Source of the DNA: Nocardia donostiensis
Lineage (GTDB): Bacteria > Actinomycetota > Actinomycetes > Mycobacteriales > Mycobacteriaceae
Direction: 5' to 3'
Assembly (NCBI RefSeq): GCF_002081715.1
Contig: NZ_MUKP01000005.1
Location: 62,001 to 126,000 of the forward strand
Length of the DNA: 64,000 nucleotides
Of this stretch, positions 51,303 to 60,622 are shown in pieces (position 1 is the stretch's first letter; the number at the start of each line of letters is the position of its first letter). Under the pieces are notes generated by a model. That model made no database searches, was not told where the DNA came from, and saw only the letters and a program-made list of their open reading frames with translations. Both the position numbers and the translations under genes were made by a program.

Positions 51303-51434
51303 CGGGATCGGCGAGGCAGCCCGTCGGGACCGCCGTCGCATGCCCAGCGCGAAAACCGGGCGGACTCCTTCGGTGTGGCCGCCATGACCGCCGTGATCAT
51401 CGAGCCCACCGGTTTCGCTACCCTGGATGACGCA

Positions 51435-54400
51435 ATGACCAGGACCGCAGCCAGCCCACGTGAGCTACGCACCCGCCTGCCCTGGCTCACCATCCGCGAC
51501 GAGCATCGGCTGCGCAAGCAGCTGGATCGGGCGCGCGGCGGGGACCTGAGCCGGGTCGAGGCCGAGATCGCGACGGCCGAGCAGCGTATCGAGAACCGGC
51601 GCGCCGCCGTACCGCGGATCAGCTATCCCGAACAGCTGCCGGTGACCGCGCGCCGCGCCGATATCGCCGATGCGATAGCCGCCAACCAGGTGGTGATCGT
51701 GGCTGGTGAGACCGGGTCGGGCAAGACGACGCAGATTCCGAAGATCTGTCTCGAGCTGGGGCGCGGTATCCGGGGCGCCATCGGCCACACGCAGCCGCGG
51801 CGGTTGGCCGCACGCACCGTCGCCGAACGCATCGCCACCGAACTCGACACCGAACTCGGTGACGCCGTCGGCTACACGGTCCGGTTCACCGACCACGCCG
51901 CCGAGCACACCCTGATCAAGTTGATGACCGACGGCATTCTGCTGGCCGAAATCCAGCGCGACCGGCTGCTGCGGGCCTACGACACGATCATCATCGACGA
52001 AGCGCACGAACGCAGTCTCAATATCGACTTCCTGCTCGGATACCTCAAACAACTGCTCCCGCGCAGGCCGGACCTCAAGGTGATCATCACCTCGGCCACC
52101 ATCGATCCCGAACTGTTCGCCCGCCATTTCGCCGACGAATCGGGCACTCCCGCTCCGATCGTGGAGGTATCGGGGCGGTCGTATCCCGTGGAGATCCGGT
52201 ACCGACCGCTGTCGCTCACGCTGCCCACGTCGGACGAGGGCAACGACCCCGACGAACTCGCGGAAACGGTGGTGGACCGTGACCCGGTGGACGCCATCGG
52301 CGAGGCGGTGGTCGAACTGTTCGCCGAGGGTGACGGGGATGTATTGGTGTTCCTGTCCGGTGAACGGGAGATCCGCGACACAGCGGATGCCCTGCGCGAC
52401 CTCGCACTGCCGCGCACCGAAATCCTGCCGCTGTATGCGCGCCTGTCCACGGCCGAACAGCACCGGGTGTTCGCGCCGCATACCGGGCGGCGAGTGGTGC
52501 TGGCCACCAACGTCGCCGAAACGTCGCTGACCGTGCCGGGGATCCGGTATGTCGTCGACCCGGGCACGGCACGTATCTCCCGTTATTCGATGCGCACCAA
52601 GGTGCAGCGGCTGCCGATCGAACCGATCTCCCAGGCATCGGCCCGCCAGCGCGCCGGACGCTGCGGCCGCGTCGCCGACGGCATCTGCATCCGCCTGTAC
52701 TCCGAGGACGATTTCGACTCCAGGCCCGCGTTCACCGATCCGGAGATCCTGCGCACCAACCTGGCCGCCGTCATCCTGCAGATGACCGCACTCGGTCTCG
52801 GCGATATCGAGAGCTTCCCGTTCGTGGAGGCCCCCGACCGGCGCGCGATCCGCGACGGTGTCGCCCTGCTGGAAGAACTCGGTGCACTCGCCCGCCGCAC
52901 CGCCGATCCAGACGCCGCCGAGACGCAACCCGCTACGGACGAGCCGGCGAAGACCACGCGCCGCCACCCACCCGGCTCAGGGCTCGCACTGACCCCGACC
53001 GGCCGGGAAATGGCGCGGCTACCGGTGGATCCGCGGATGGCACGCATGCTCGTCGAGGCACACCGCAACGGCTGCCTGGCCGATGTGCTGGTCATCGTCG
53101 CAGCACTGTCCATCCAGGACGTGCGGGAACGTCCCGCCGAACACCAGCAGGCCGCAGATGCCCAGCATGCGCGATTCGCCGTCGAGAACTCCGATTTCCT
53201 CGCCTACCTGCGGCTGTGGGAGTACCTGACCGGGCAGCGCCGATCATTGTCGGCCAACCGGTTCCGGCGAATGTGCCGCGAAGAGTTCCTGCATTATCTA
53301 CGGATCCGGGAATGGCAGGACCTGCACGGACAGCTGCGCACCATCACCAAAGGCATGGGCTGGTCGGCGCATGAGCATCCGGACTCTTCGCGAGCCGGCG
53401 ACAAGACCGGGCGCCAGGACGGACCGGCAGACCGGACAGCCGGGACCGGCGCTCGCTCGTCACGCCGCCGGCGTTCCGGCCCGGCCGACCGGAAAGCATC
53501 GGCTCCAGCAACCCGGCTGGACTCGGGTCCACGCCCGGTCCAGGAAATGAGCACCGACACCGACCCGTGGGACGCCACCGCCATCCATCAGGCGCTGCTG
53601 GCCGGGATGCTGTCGCATATCGGGGTGCGCGAAGCCGAGTCCCGGGAATTCCTCGGCGCACGCGGTGCCAAGTTCATGATCTTCCCTGGCTCGTCGCTGG
53701 CGAAGAAACCACCGCGCTGGGTGATGGCCGCGGAACTGGTCGAAACCTCGCGGCTGTGGGGCCGGATGGCGGCCAAGGTGGAACCGGAATGGGCCGAGCA
53801 GCTGGCAGGCGATCTGGTGAAACGCACCTACTCCGAACCGCATTGGTCCGCTAAACGCGGTGCGGCGCGGGCTTATGAGCGGGTCACCCTCTACGGTGTT
53901 CCGCTGGTGACCCGCCGCGCAGTCGATTACGGCCGCATCGATGCGCAGGCCTCGCGTGAGCTGTTCATCCGCCACGCCTTGGTCCAGGGCGAATGGCAGA
54001 CCAGGCACGAGTTCTTCCACCGCAACCGTGCCCTGCTCGACGATGTCGCCGATCTCGAACACCGGGCGCGGCGCCGCGACATCCTCGTCGACGACGAGGC
54101 GTTGTTCGAGTTCTACGACCGCCGCATCCCCGCCGATATCGTCTCGGTGCGGCATTTCGACAGCTGGTGGCGTTCGGCGCGGCGCGACAACCCCGCCCAA
54201 CTGGATTTCACCACCGACACCGTCGTCAACGACAACGCCGCCCAGTTGAACCCGGCGGATTTCCCCGACTCCTGGCGCCAAGGTGAGCTGACCTTCCCGC
54301 TCACCTACCAGTTCGAGCCGGGCAACGACGACGACGGCGTGACGGTGCGCATCCCCGTGGAGCAACTCGCCCATGTGCGGGCGGTCGGCTTCGACTGGCT

Positions 54401-55619
54401 GGTGCCGGGCATGCGGGAGGAACTTGCGACGGCGCTGATCAAAACCCTGCCGAAACAGCTGCGCCGCGCCGTTGTCCCCGCACCGGATTTCGCCGCGGCC
54501 GCGCTGGCGGCGTTGACGCCGCGCGCCGAACCGCTGCGGACCGGGCTGGCCCGAGAATTGGCCCGGCTGAGTTCGGCGCCGATCACCGTCGGCGATCTGG
54601 ATCCCGCCGCGCTGCCGGATCATCTGCGCATGACCTTCGCCGCCACCGGACCCGACGGGCAGGTGCTGGCCACCAATAAGAACCTGGCGCAGCTGAAAAC
54701 CGCTTTGGCCGACCAGGTTTCCGCCTCGGTGGCCCGGGCGACCGCGGGAGCAGAGCGTGCGCCCGCTGTGGTGTGGACCGCCGAATCCCTCGGCACGGTC
54801 GAGCCGACAGTGCGCCGGAAGGTCGCCGGGCAGGTCGTCACCGGGTATCCGGCGCTGGTCGCCGAACCCGACGGTGTCGCGGTTCGAGTGCTGAGCTCGC
54901 CTGCCGAACAGGCCGCGGCGATGCGCACCGGCACCAGGGAGCTGGTGTTGCGCGCCATACCGACTTCGGTACGCACCGTGACCGCCGGGCTGTCGCCTGC
55001 CGACCGGCTGGTGTTGAGCCAGAACCCGTACGGTTCGCTCGACGCGCTGGTCGAGGACTGCCGCGCCGCCGCTGCCGATGAGCTCATCGCGGCCGCAGGC
55101 GGGCCGGTACGCAACCCGCAACATTTCGAGGCACTCGTCACCAAGCTCCGGCCCGAGCTGAGCACCGCGGTAGCGCGCCTGATACGGCGCGTGGTGCCGG
55201 TGCTGGCCGAAACGCACCGAGTGTCGACGGCGTTGAGCGCCACGCGGGAACGCGATATCGCCGACGACGTACGCGACCAACTGGCAGAACTGGTATTCCC
55301 GGGCTTCATCTCCGAATTCGGTAGCGCACGGCTGCGTGAGCTACCGCGATATCTGCGCGCGGCGGTGGTCCGGTTGGCGGCGCTGCCGGGGTCGGCGGTG
55401 CGCGACCGGCAGGGTATGGCCGAGGTCGACGCCGCGCTTGCCGCCTACGACCGGCTGCTGTCCGGGCTCCCGGAGAAGCGGCGCACCGCCCCGGAGGTAC
55501 TCGATATCGGGTGGATGATCGAGGAACTACGGGTGAGTTTGTTCGCGCAGAAACTCGGCACCCCGTACCCGGTGTCCCTGAAACGCATCAAGAAAGCTAT
55601 CGCGGCAATCCGGCCCTGA
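51435..55619 (+). CDS. hrpA: ATP-dependent helicase HrpA (DEAH-box)
   Basis: This 1394-residue DEAH helicase is of the RNA-helicase Prp2/HrpA type. Motif I is GETGSGKT (about 95), motif II DEAHERS (about 190), motif III SATID, motif VI QRAGRCGR (about 405). Ratchet and OB-like regions follow, then a DUF3418-type C-terminal region (about 830-1390) ending SLKRIKKAIAAI. A basic, probably disordered linker (RTAGTGARSSRRRRSGPADRK, about 665-690) interrupts it. I use ATG 51435 with TACCCT ten bases upstream; ATG 51384 is the alternative. In E. coli HrpA rescues stalled ribosomes. Confidence 0.93.
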   Translation: MTRTAASPRELRTRLPWLTIRDEHRLRKQLDRARGGDLSRVEAEIATAEQRIENRRAAVPRISYPEQLPVTARRADIADAIAANQVVIVAGETGSGKTTQIPKICLELGRGIRGAIGHTQPRRLAARTVAERIATELDTELGDAVGYTVRFTDHAAEHTLIKLMTDGILLAEIQRDRLLRAYDTIIIDEAHERSLNIDFLLGYLKQLLPRRPDLKVIITSATIDPELFARHFADESGTPAPIVEVSGRSYPVEIRYRPLSLTLPTSDEGNDPDELAETVVDRDPVDAIGEAVVELFAEGDGDVLVFLSGEREIRDTADALRDLALPRTEILPLYARLSTAEQHRVFAPHTGRRVVLATNVAETSLTVPGIRYVVDPGTARISRYSMRTKVQRLPIEPISQASARQRAGRCGRVADGICIRLYSEDDFDSRPAFTDPEILRTNLAAVILQMTALGLGDIESFPFVEAPDRRAIRDGVALLEELGALARRTADPDAAETQPATDEPAKTTRRHPPGSGLALTPTGREMARLPVDPRMARMLVEAHRNGCLADVLVIVAALSIQDVRERPAEHQQAADAQHARFAVENSDFLAYLRLWEYLTGQRRSLSANRFRRMCREEFLHYLRIREWQDLHGQLRTITKGMGWSAHEHPDSSRAGDKTGRQDGPADRTAGTGARSSRRRRSGPADRKASAPATRLDSGPRPVQEMSTDTDPWDATAIHQALLAGMLSHIGVREAESREFLGARGAKFMIFPGSSLAKKPPRWVMAAELVETSRLWGRMAAKVEPEWAEQLAGDLVKRTYSEPHWSAKRGAARAYERVTLYGVPLVTRRAVDYGRIDAQASRELFIRHALVQGEWQTRHEFFHRNRALLDDVADLEHRARRRDILVDDEALFEFYDRRIPADIVSVRHFDSWWRSARRDNPAQLDFTTDTVVNDNAAQLNPADFPDSWRQGELTFPLTYQFEPGNDDDGVTVRIPVEQLAHVRAVGFDWLVPGMREELATALIKTLPKQLRRAVVPAPDFAAAALAALTPRAEPLRTGLARELARLSSAPITVGDLDPAALPDHLRMTFAATGPDGQVLATNKNLAQLKTALADQVSASVARATAGAERAPAVVWTAESLGTVEPTVRRKVAGQVVTGYPALVAEPDGVAVRVLSSPAEQAAAMRTGTRELVLRAIPTSVRTVTAGLSPADRLVLSQNPYGSLDALVEDCRAAAADELIAAAGGPVRNPQHFEALVTKLRPELSTAVARLIRRVVPVLAETHRVSTALSATRERDIADDVRDQLAELVFPGFISEFGSARLRELPRYLRAAVVRLAALPGSAVRDRQGMAEVDAALAAYDRLLSGLPEKRRTAPEVLDIGWMIEELRVSLFAQKLGTPYPVSLKRIKKAIAAIRP

Positions 55620-55626
55620 GATGACC

Positions 55627-55657
55627 CCCTGCACAATGACCGGTTCATCGTGCAGGG
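55627..55657. terminator. Hairpin between hrpA and nrdR
   Basis: CCCTGCAC (55627-55634) pairs with GTGCAGGG (55650-55657), and the stem extends inward with ATGA/TCAT after one mismatch. It separates two convergent genes. Confidence 0.7.
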
Positions 55658-55691
55658 AACGGGTGTGCGTCGCTGGGCGTTGACGGTGGTC

Positions 55692-56162
55692 TCAGTCGCC
55701 GGCGCCGATGGCAGCTGCGCGGGCCTGACGCATGTCCCGGATCTCGCGTTCGAAATCCTCGGCCGAGGTGAACGAGCGGTACACCGACGCGAACCGCAGG
55801 TAGGCGACCTCGTCCAGGTCACGGAGCGGGCCGAGGATCGCCAAGCCGACTTCATGGCTGGGCACTTCCGGGGAGCCTTTGGCCCGTACCGTGTCTTCGA
55901 CCTGCTGTGCGAGCAGGTTCAGGGCGTCGTCGTCGACCTCACGACCCTGGCAGGCGCGCCGCACGCCGCGGATGACCTTCTCCCGGCTGAAGGGTTCGGT
56001 GACACCGCTGCGTTTGACCACCGACAGGATCGCGGTTTCCACCGTGGTGAAGCGCCGCCCGCATTTCGGGCAGGCGCGTCTGCGGCGGATGGCCGCTCCT
56101 TCGTCGGCCTCGCGTGAGTCGACGACCCGGGAGTCGGGGTGGCGGCAGTACGGGCAGTGCAT
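55692..56162 (-). CDS. nrdR: Transcriptional repressor NrdR
   Basis: This 156-residue repressor of ribonucleotide-reductase genes has a zinc ribbon with Cys3, Cys6, Cys31 and Cys34 and an ATP-cone domain (about 48-138, [27 protein letters not shown]) that senses ATP/dATP. The length is standard. ATG 56162 has GAAGGA upstream. It lies next to lexA in the usual actinobacterial order, linking nucleotide supply and DNA repair genes. Confidence 0.97.
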   Translation of the reverse strand: MHCPYCRHPDSRVVDSREADEGAAIRRRRACPKCGRRFTTVETAILSVVKRSGVTEPFSREKVIRGVRRACQGREVDDDALNLLAQQVEDTVRAKGSPEVPSHEVGLAILGPLRDLDEVAYLRFASVYRSFTSAEDFEREIRDMRQARAAAIGAGD

Positions 56163-56374
56163 CCGAGATCCTTCGTCGATGCCTACGCTCGCGGCCGGGC
56201 CGGTCTCCGGTCGCGGCCACCGGTCCGGCGAGCGCCTGTACCGGACTGGCGCCCGGCACCGGGTAGGTCAGTGGTGTCGAGCGGCCTACTCCATAGCACT
56301 TCGAGAATACCGGTGCCCGGCTCGGTATGGTCGCACTCACCCCGATTCCGGGCGGCGGCGTCGCTGCCGGAAAG

Positions 56375-56872
56375 TCACCGCGGGTAACCTGCGCCGCGGC
56401 CGTCCACATCGGCAGTCTGCACCACCGACGACGCACCGGCAGGCCCGCTGGGTCGTACCGGCTCTGCCCGCAGGTGCGCGATACCGAGCAACGCGATCAC
56501 CACCAGCGCGGTGAGCGCCGCGGATACGGCGAGCGCGGCCAACCCCAGCTGCGCCTGCGCCACTCGCTCCTGCGGATATCCGGCGGGTGGCCGAGCAGCA
56601 GCCGACATCGACGACATCACCGCCCGGTCGCTGCCGTAGGCCAGCGAGGCCGAACGCGGGCGCACTCCACGCGGGCGGCGGTCGGCGGGGCGGCGCAGGG
56701 AGACGCGAGCCCGTGTGGTGGTGCGCGTGCGGGTGAGAGAACCGGACGAGCCGGAGCCGCACGTGTTCACGGTATGCCCGGCGGTGCCTTCCCGCGGCAC
56801 CACACCGGCATCGTCCGGATTGCGTCGTAATTCGGTTGTCTCGGTACGGTTTTCGCTGGTCGTCGTGCTCAT
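56375..56872 (-). CDS. Membrane protein divergent from lexA (Rv2719c-like)
   Basis: This 165-residue protein has a polar N-terminus rich in Thr, Arg and Ser (about 1-95) and a single membrane helix at about 110-132 (LGLAALAVSAALTALVVIALLGIA). A short, probably extracytoplasmic tail follows. Rv2719c (ChiZ), at this locus in M. tuberculosis, is SOS-induced and cleaves or stabilises the septum through a LysM tail; no LysM domain is visible here, so the protein is a shortened or diverged form. ATG 56872 has GGAGG upstream. An SOS box lies in the spacer. Confidence 0.7.
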   Translation of the reverse strand: MSTTTSENRTETTELRRNPDDAGVVPREGTAGHTVNTCGSGSSGSLTRTRTTTRARVSLRRPADRRPRGVRPRSASLAYGSDRAVMSSMSAAARPPAGYPQERVAQAQLGLAALAVSAALTALVVIALLGIAHLRAEPVRPSGPAGASSVVQTADVDGRGAGYPR

Positions 56873-56935
56873 CGGACAGACCTCCGTGCTGGATACGGTC
56901 ATGGACGCCGCGCTGCGATTCGCTCATGCGTTCGA

Positions 56936-56951
56936 ACGAACTGGTGTTCGA
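56936..56951. promoter_or_regulatory. SOS (LexA) box 1
   Basis: ACGAACTGGTGTTCGA agrees with the actinobacterial LexA consensus TCGAAC-R-NNN-GTTYGA at all fixed positions except the first base and the purine at position 7. It lies 63 bases before the Rv2719c-like start. Confidence 0.65.
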
Positions 56952-56999
56952 TTTCTACCATGAGCCAGCGGGGAAGTCAGCAGAAACGCCGGACATACG

Positions 57000-57015
57000 T
57001 CGAACAGATGTTTGA
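57000..57015. promoter_or_regulatory. SOS (LexA) box 2, lexA operator
   Basis: TCGAACAGATGTTTGA matches the full actinobacterial consensus and is nearly the mycobacterial lexA box as I remember it. It lies 90 bases before the lexA start codon, consistent with autoregulation. Confidence 0.88.
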
Positions 57016-57105
57016 TACCTCGGCCGGGTCCGACTAGATTCGAACCAGAACATCGGCACGGGCACGGCACCGTCGAGCCGGACACCGACAGAAAGGGTAT
57101 TTGCG

Positions 57106-57855
57106 GTGAGCCACACAGACGACACGGGTGGTGGGAACGGTTCCGGCGCCGAAACCACTGTGACCGGAAGGGATCTCACCGTGCGTCAGCGCAAAGTGCT
57201 CGAGGTGATCCGCACGTCGGTCAGCGAGCGCGGCTACCCGCCCAGCATCCGCGAGATCGGCGACGCCGTCGGATTGACCTCCACCTCGTCGGTTGCCCAC
57301 CAGTTGCGCACCTTGGAACGCAAGGGCTATCTGCGCCGCGACCCGAACCGTCCGCGCGCCGTCGACGTCCGCGGCCTGGACGAGGCGGTACGTTCGGTCA
57401 CCACCCTGTCCACCGGGGCCGCGGCCGGCGACACTGCCGCGGGGAAGGCCCCGGCTCCCGCTTCCGGCGCCGACCAGCCGACGCCGACATTCGTCCCCGT
57501 GCTCGGGCGTATCGCCGCCGGCGGCCCGATCCTGGCCGAGCAGGCCGTGGAAGACGTGTTCCCGCTGCCCCGCGAACTGGTCGGTGACGGGTCACTGTTC
57601 CTGCTCAAGGTCGTCGGCGAGTCGATGGTCGACGCCGCCATCTGCAATGGCGACTGGGTGGTGGTGCGCCAGCAGAACGTCGCCGACAACGGCGATATCG
57701 TAGCCGCGATGATCGACGGCGAAGCGACCGTCAAGACCTTCAAACACAGTGGGGACGATGTCTGGCTGATGCCGCACAATCCGCTGTTCGAACCGATCCC
57801 CGGTAACGATGCACAGATCCTCGGCAAGGTCGTGACCGTTATCCGAAAGATCTGA
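57106..57855 (+). CDS. lexA: SOS repressor LexA
   Basis: This 249-residue repressor has a winged-helix DNA-binding domain (about 24-90, [48 protein letters not shown]) and an S24 autoprotease domain. The self-cleavage bond is Ala138-Gly139 (RIAAGGP), with Ser173 (GESM) and Lys210 (TVKTFK) as the catalytic pair. A disordered linker of Ala/Pro/Gly (about 103-127) connects them. The start is GTG 57106 with AGAAAGGG upstream. The SOS box at 57000-57015 explains its control. Confidence 0.97.
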   Translation: MSHTDDTGGGNGSGAETTVTGRDLTVRQRKVLEVIRTSVSERGYPPSIREIGDAVGLTSTSSVAHQLRTLERKGYLRRDPNRPRAVDVRGLDEAVRSVTTLSTGAAAGDTAAGKAPAPASGADQPTPTFVPVLGRIAAGGPILAEQAVEDVFPLPRELVGDGSLFLLKVVGESMVDAAICNGDWVVVRQQNVADNGDIVAAMIDGEATVKTFKHSGDDVWLMPHNPLFEPIPGNDAQILGKVVTVIRKI

Positions 57856-57961
57856 CATCCATGACCTCGGCGCTGCCGCCCACAGCCCACGGCACCCGCC
57901 GACGGCAGCGCTCAGGCAACGACCGAGCCCGGAAAACCTCACGATCTCGCTGTCCGCAGCC

Positions 57962-58660
57962 ATGAGCGATCACAACGGACCGAACAGCGGCACCCGTCGT
58001 TCCCCTGCTGTTCCCACCGGGCAACAACACCGGACCGGCCTGGTCTGGTACGCCGCCTACGGCTCGAATATGAACCCCGGCAGACTGCGCTGCTACCTGT
58101 CCGGCGGCACCCCGGAGGGCGGCAGCATGGCGCTACCCGGTTGCCGTGACAGCAGCTCCCCGTTGCGTTCGGTACCGCTCACGCTGCCCGGACTGCTGTA
58201 TTTCGCCACCGAATCCCGAGTGTGGACCGGTGGCCGGGCCTTCTACGACCCCGACGCCGATGGCACGACCGCCGTGCGGGCTTATCTGCTCACCACGGCA
58301 CAGTTCGGCGATATCGCCGCTCAGGAGATGTACCGCCCACCCGGCGCCGACCTCGACCTCGGCGAAGCGCTCGCGAACGGACGCCACAGCCTCGGCCCCG
58401 GCCGCTACGAAACCCTGGTCTGCACCGGCAGCCACGACGGGCACCCCGTCATCACCTGCACCGCCCCATGGCAGCACGGCGATCTCCCCGGCAACCCGCC
58501 GGCGGCCGCATACCTGCGTCACCTCGTCATGGGTCTCACAGATGCCCATCGGTGGACGATTCCCCAGACCGCCGCCTACCTGGCCACCCGCCCCGGCGCC
58601 GGTCCGCGCTGGTCCCCCGAGTCGGTCGCAGAACTCCTGTACACCGACACGCAGCGCTGA
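57962..58660 (+). CDS. Gamma-glutamylcyclotransferase-fold protein
   Basis: This 232-residue protein has the GGCT/AIG2-like signature YAAYGSNM (residues 30-37) after a disordered basic start. [26 protein letters not shown] (about 88-115) is the second conserved strand pair. Members act on gamma-glutamyl amides, but a Glu base typical of true cyclotransferases cannot be assigned with certainty. Database entries for close relatives are often labelled histone deacetylase; nothing in the sequence supports that. ATG 57962 is the first start after lexA. Confidence 0.75.
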   Translation: MSDHNGPNSGTRRSPAVPTGQQHRTGLVWYAAYGSNMNPGRLRCYLSGGTPEGGSMALPGCRDSSSPLRSVPLTLPGLLYFATESRVWTGGRAFYDPDADGTTAVRAYLLTTAQFGDIAAQEMYRPPGADLDLGEALANGRHSLGPGRYETLVCTGSHDGHPVITCTAPWQHGDLPGNPPAAAYLRHLVMGLTDAHRWTIPQTAAYLATRPGAGPRWSPESVAELLYTDTQR

Positions 58661-58815
58661 GCTCTGCTACCTACCTGATCGCCCGGCCCGGTGCGCGCCT
58701 CGAACGCCCGTGTGTCGGACATCGTCGGTCTGATCCGCCGCGACCAGGCCGTCGTCCACGCGGTGCGATTCTGGAGGCGAGCGTCCGAGGCGCATCTACC
58801 CGTCGGCTGCGGCCA

Positions 58816-59685
58816 CTACTCCTCTTCCGCCTGCAGCGCCACAGATATCGCTCGGGCCCCTGTCCGGATCGTCTCGATGTAGCGGCCCCTTTCCGCCGGG
58901 CCGACCGCGCTGCGCAACGGCCCCAGCTGAACCTCGTACGGGGCCTCGGAGCCGGTGAATACGGGCGCGGAGACATAGCTGACGGGGAGTTCGGATTCGA
59001 CGGCCAGTTCCGCAGCGCTGTACGGCCGCGCGGTGAGGCGGACCAGCTGTCGCAATGCCCTGGCCCGCATCTCGGGCTGCAGCAGTTCGGCGCCGAGCGC
59101 GGTGAGCAGATCGGCGAGGACATCCACCAGACCGGCGTCGTCGGCGTCGGGACGGAACATGGCGAAACCGCTGTCCGCGACGAATCGCAGCAGGTCAGGA
59201 GCTCCGTGGGCATGCCAAGCCGTGGCCAGCCACGCTGCGCGTTCGCGATCCGATCGCCACGGCATGACAGCCGCCCCCGCTGGGTAGGACAGCGGAACGG
59301 ACTGCCCGACGGCCAACCCCGGCACGATCCGCTCCCCCGCATAGTGTTTGGCGATCACTGTCAAGCGGCCCCCGGAGATCCGGCTGAGCGTGGCACCGCA
59401 TTCGGCCGCCTCGGCCACCGCTGCCAGCTCGGTCCGCACGGCCGCGCCAGGACGTGCCGGATCGGCAGCCAGACGCGCCAGTGCAGGCCCGAGCCGGTAG
59501 CGCAACGAATGATCCCGCTCGACCCAGCCCGCGTCGTGCAATTCGTTGAGCACGGCGGTCACCGTCGCTCGGGCCAGCGACGACGCCGCCGCGATCTCGG
59601 AAACACTCAGCGCCCGTGGGGATCCGGCAAGCATCTCGACCACCGTGATCACCCGCCGCGTCGGTGGCGACCACGACTTCGGCAT
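58816..59685 (-). CDS. IclR family transcriptional regulator
   Basis: This 289-residue regulator has an N-terminal winged helix-turn-helix ([49 protein letters not shown]) and an IclR-type effector domain (about 85-250). It starts at ATG 59685, with GGGAGAGGG upstream; an open frame reaches 59712. It is divergent from an SDR gene, and the spacer contains a symmetric element, so it probably controls the adjacent oxidoreductase operon. The inducer is unknown. Confidence 0.88.
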   Translation of the reverse strand: MPKSWSPPTRRVITVVEMLAGSPRALSVSEIAAASSLARATVTAVLNELHDAGWVERDHSLRYRLGPALARLAADPARPGAAVRTELAAVAEAAECGATLSRISGGRLTVIAKHYAGERIVPGLAVGQSVPLSYPAGAAVMPWRSDRERAAWLATAWHAHGAPDLLRFVADSGFAMFRPDADDAGLVDVLADLLTALGAELLQPEMRARALRQLVRLTARPYSAAELAVESELPVSYVSAPVFTGSEAPYEVQLGPLRSAVGPAERGRYIETIRTGARAISVALQAEEE

Positions 59686-59759
59686 ATCCCTCTCCCTCGA
59701 CGAAACCGGCACGAACGAACCCTTGAAGGCCGCTTGCCCAGGCCCTACACTGCATCGAC

Positions 59760-59783
59760 TATTCGTCGTAGATTAGTCGAATA
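59760..59783. promoter_or_regulatory. Candidate IclR operator
   Basis: TATTCG (59760-59765) is inverted as CGAATA (59778-59783), giving a 24-base element symmetric at 16 positions. It lies in the divergent spacer, 38 bases before the SDR start and 75 before the IclR start. Confidence 0.5.
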
Positions 59784-59820
59784 CTCGACAACCCTATATT
59801 GCCCGAGGTCAGGAGGACCT

Positions 59821-60612
59821 ATGCTTCTCGATCGGTTCCGGATCGACGGCCGGGTGGCGGTCGTGACCGGAGCGGGGCGCGGCCTGGGAGCCGCCGTCGC
59901 CACCGGATTCGCCCAAGCGGGTGCCGATGTGGTCGTCGCCGCCCGAACGGAACAGGACCTGCGCGCGGTGGCCGAACAGGTGACGGCAGCGGGGCGGCGC
60001 GCCCATATCGTGGTCGCCGACCTGGCCGACGCCGACGCGGCCGCAGCGCTCGCCGGCGCGGCGGTGTCGCAGTTCGGCCGGCTGGACATCGTGGTGAACA
60101 ATGTCGGCGGCGCCCTGCCGAAACCGTTGCTGGACACCACACCCGCGGAGTTGGAGAGCGCGTTCTCGTTCAACGTCGCCACCGCGCACGCATTGATCAG
60201 GGCCGCGGTTCCGCAGATCCTCGACACGGCGGGCGGCGGCTCGATCATCAACATCACCTCGGCGATGGGCCGCCTGCCCGGTCGCGCTTTCGCCGCCTAC
60301 GGCACCGCGAAAGCTGCACTCGCCCACTACACGCGGCTCGCCGCCGCTGACCTGTGCCCGCGTATCCGGGTCAACGGGATCGCTCCCGGCGCGATCCTCG
60401 CCTCGGCACTGGAAATGGTTGCCGCCAACGACGAGATGCGCACGGCGCTCGAGCAGGCCACGCCGCTGCGGCGGCTGGGCGACCCGGCCGATATCGCCGC
60501 CACCGCACTGTTCCTCGCCTCGGACGCGGGCAGCTACCTGACCGGCAAAGTGCTCGAGGTCGATGGCGGTCTCATCGCACCGAATCTCGAGATCCCGATC
60601 CCGGATCTGTGA
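59821..60612 (+). CDS. Short-chain dehydrogenase/reductase (SDR)
   Basis: This 263-residue SDR has TGAGRGLG (residues 16-23), NNVGGA (about 94-99), a catalytic Ser in NITSAMGRL and YGTAK (about 160-164), ending [20 protein letters not shown] 59821 has a perfect AGGAGG site. The start of the next gene lies 11 bases after the stop. With the IclR gene and the DapB-like dehydrogenase it looks like a small catabolic or modification unit for an unknown alcohol or ketone. Confidence 0.9.
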   Translation: MLLDRFRIDGRVAVVTGAGRGLGAAVATGFAQAGADVVVAARTEQDLRAVAEQVTAAGRRAHIVVADLADADAAAALAGAAVSQFGRLDIVVNNVGGALPKPLLDTTPAELESAFSFNVATAHALIRAAVPQILDTAGGGSIINITSAMGRLPGRAFAAYGTAKAALAHYTRLAAADLCPRIRVNGIAPGAILASALEMVAANDEMRTALEQATPLRRLGDPADIAATALFLASDAGSYLTGKVLEVDGGLIAPNLEIPIPDL

Positions 60613-60622
60613 GGAGATGATC

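Noticed and set aside
50904-51434. Upstream extension of the HrpA frame through the tandem repeats
   Set aside because: The repeats give different peptides because their 91-base period is not a multiple of three, and HrpA proteins start close to ATG 51435.
57052-57068. Third SOS-like half site near lexA
   Set aside because: TCGAAC occurs at about 57040, but the second half GTTYGA is missing.
57962-58660. Histone deacetylase label for the gene after lexA
   Set aside because: The protein has the YGSNM signature of the gamma-glutamylcyclotransferase fold and none of the zinc-site motifs of deacetylases.
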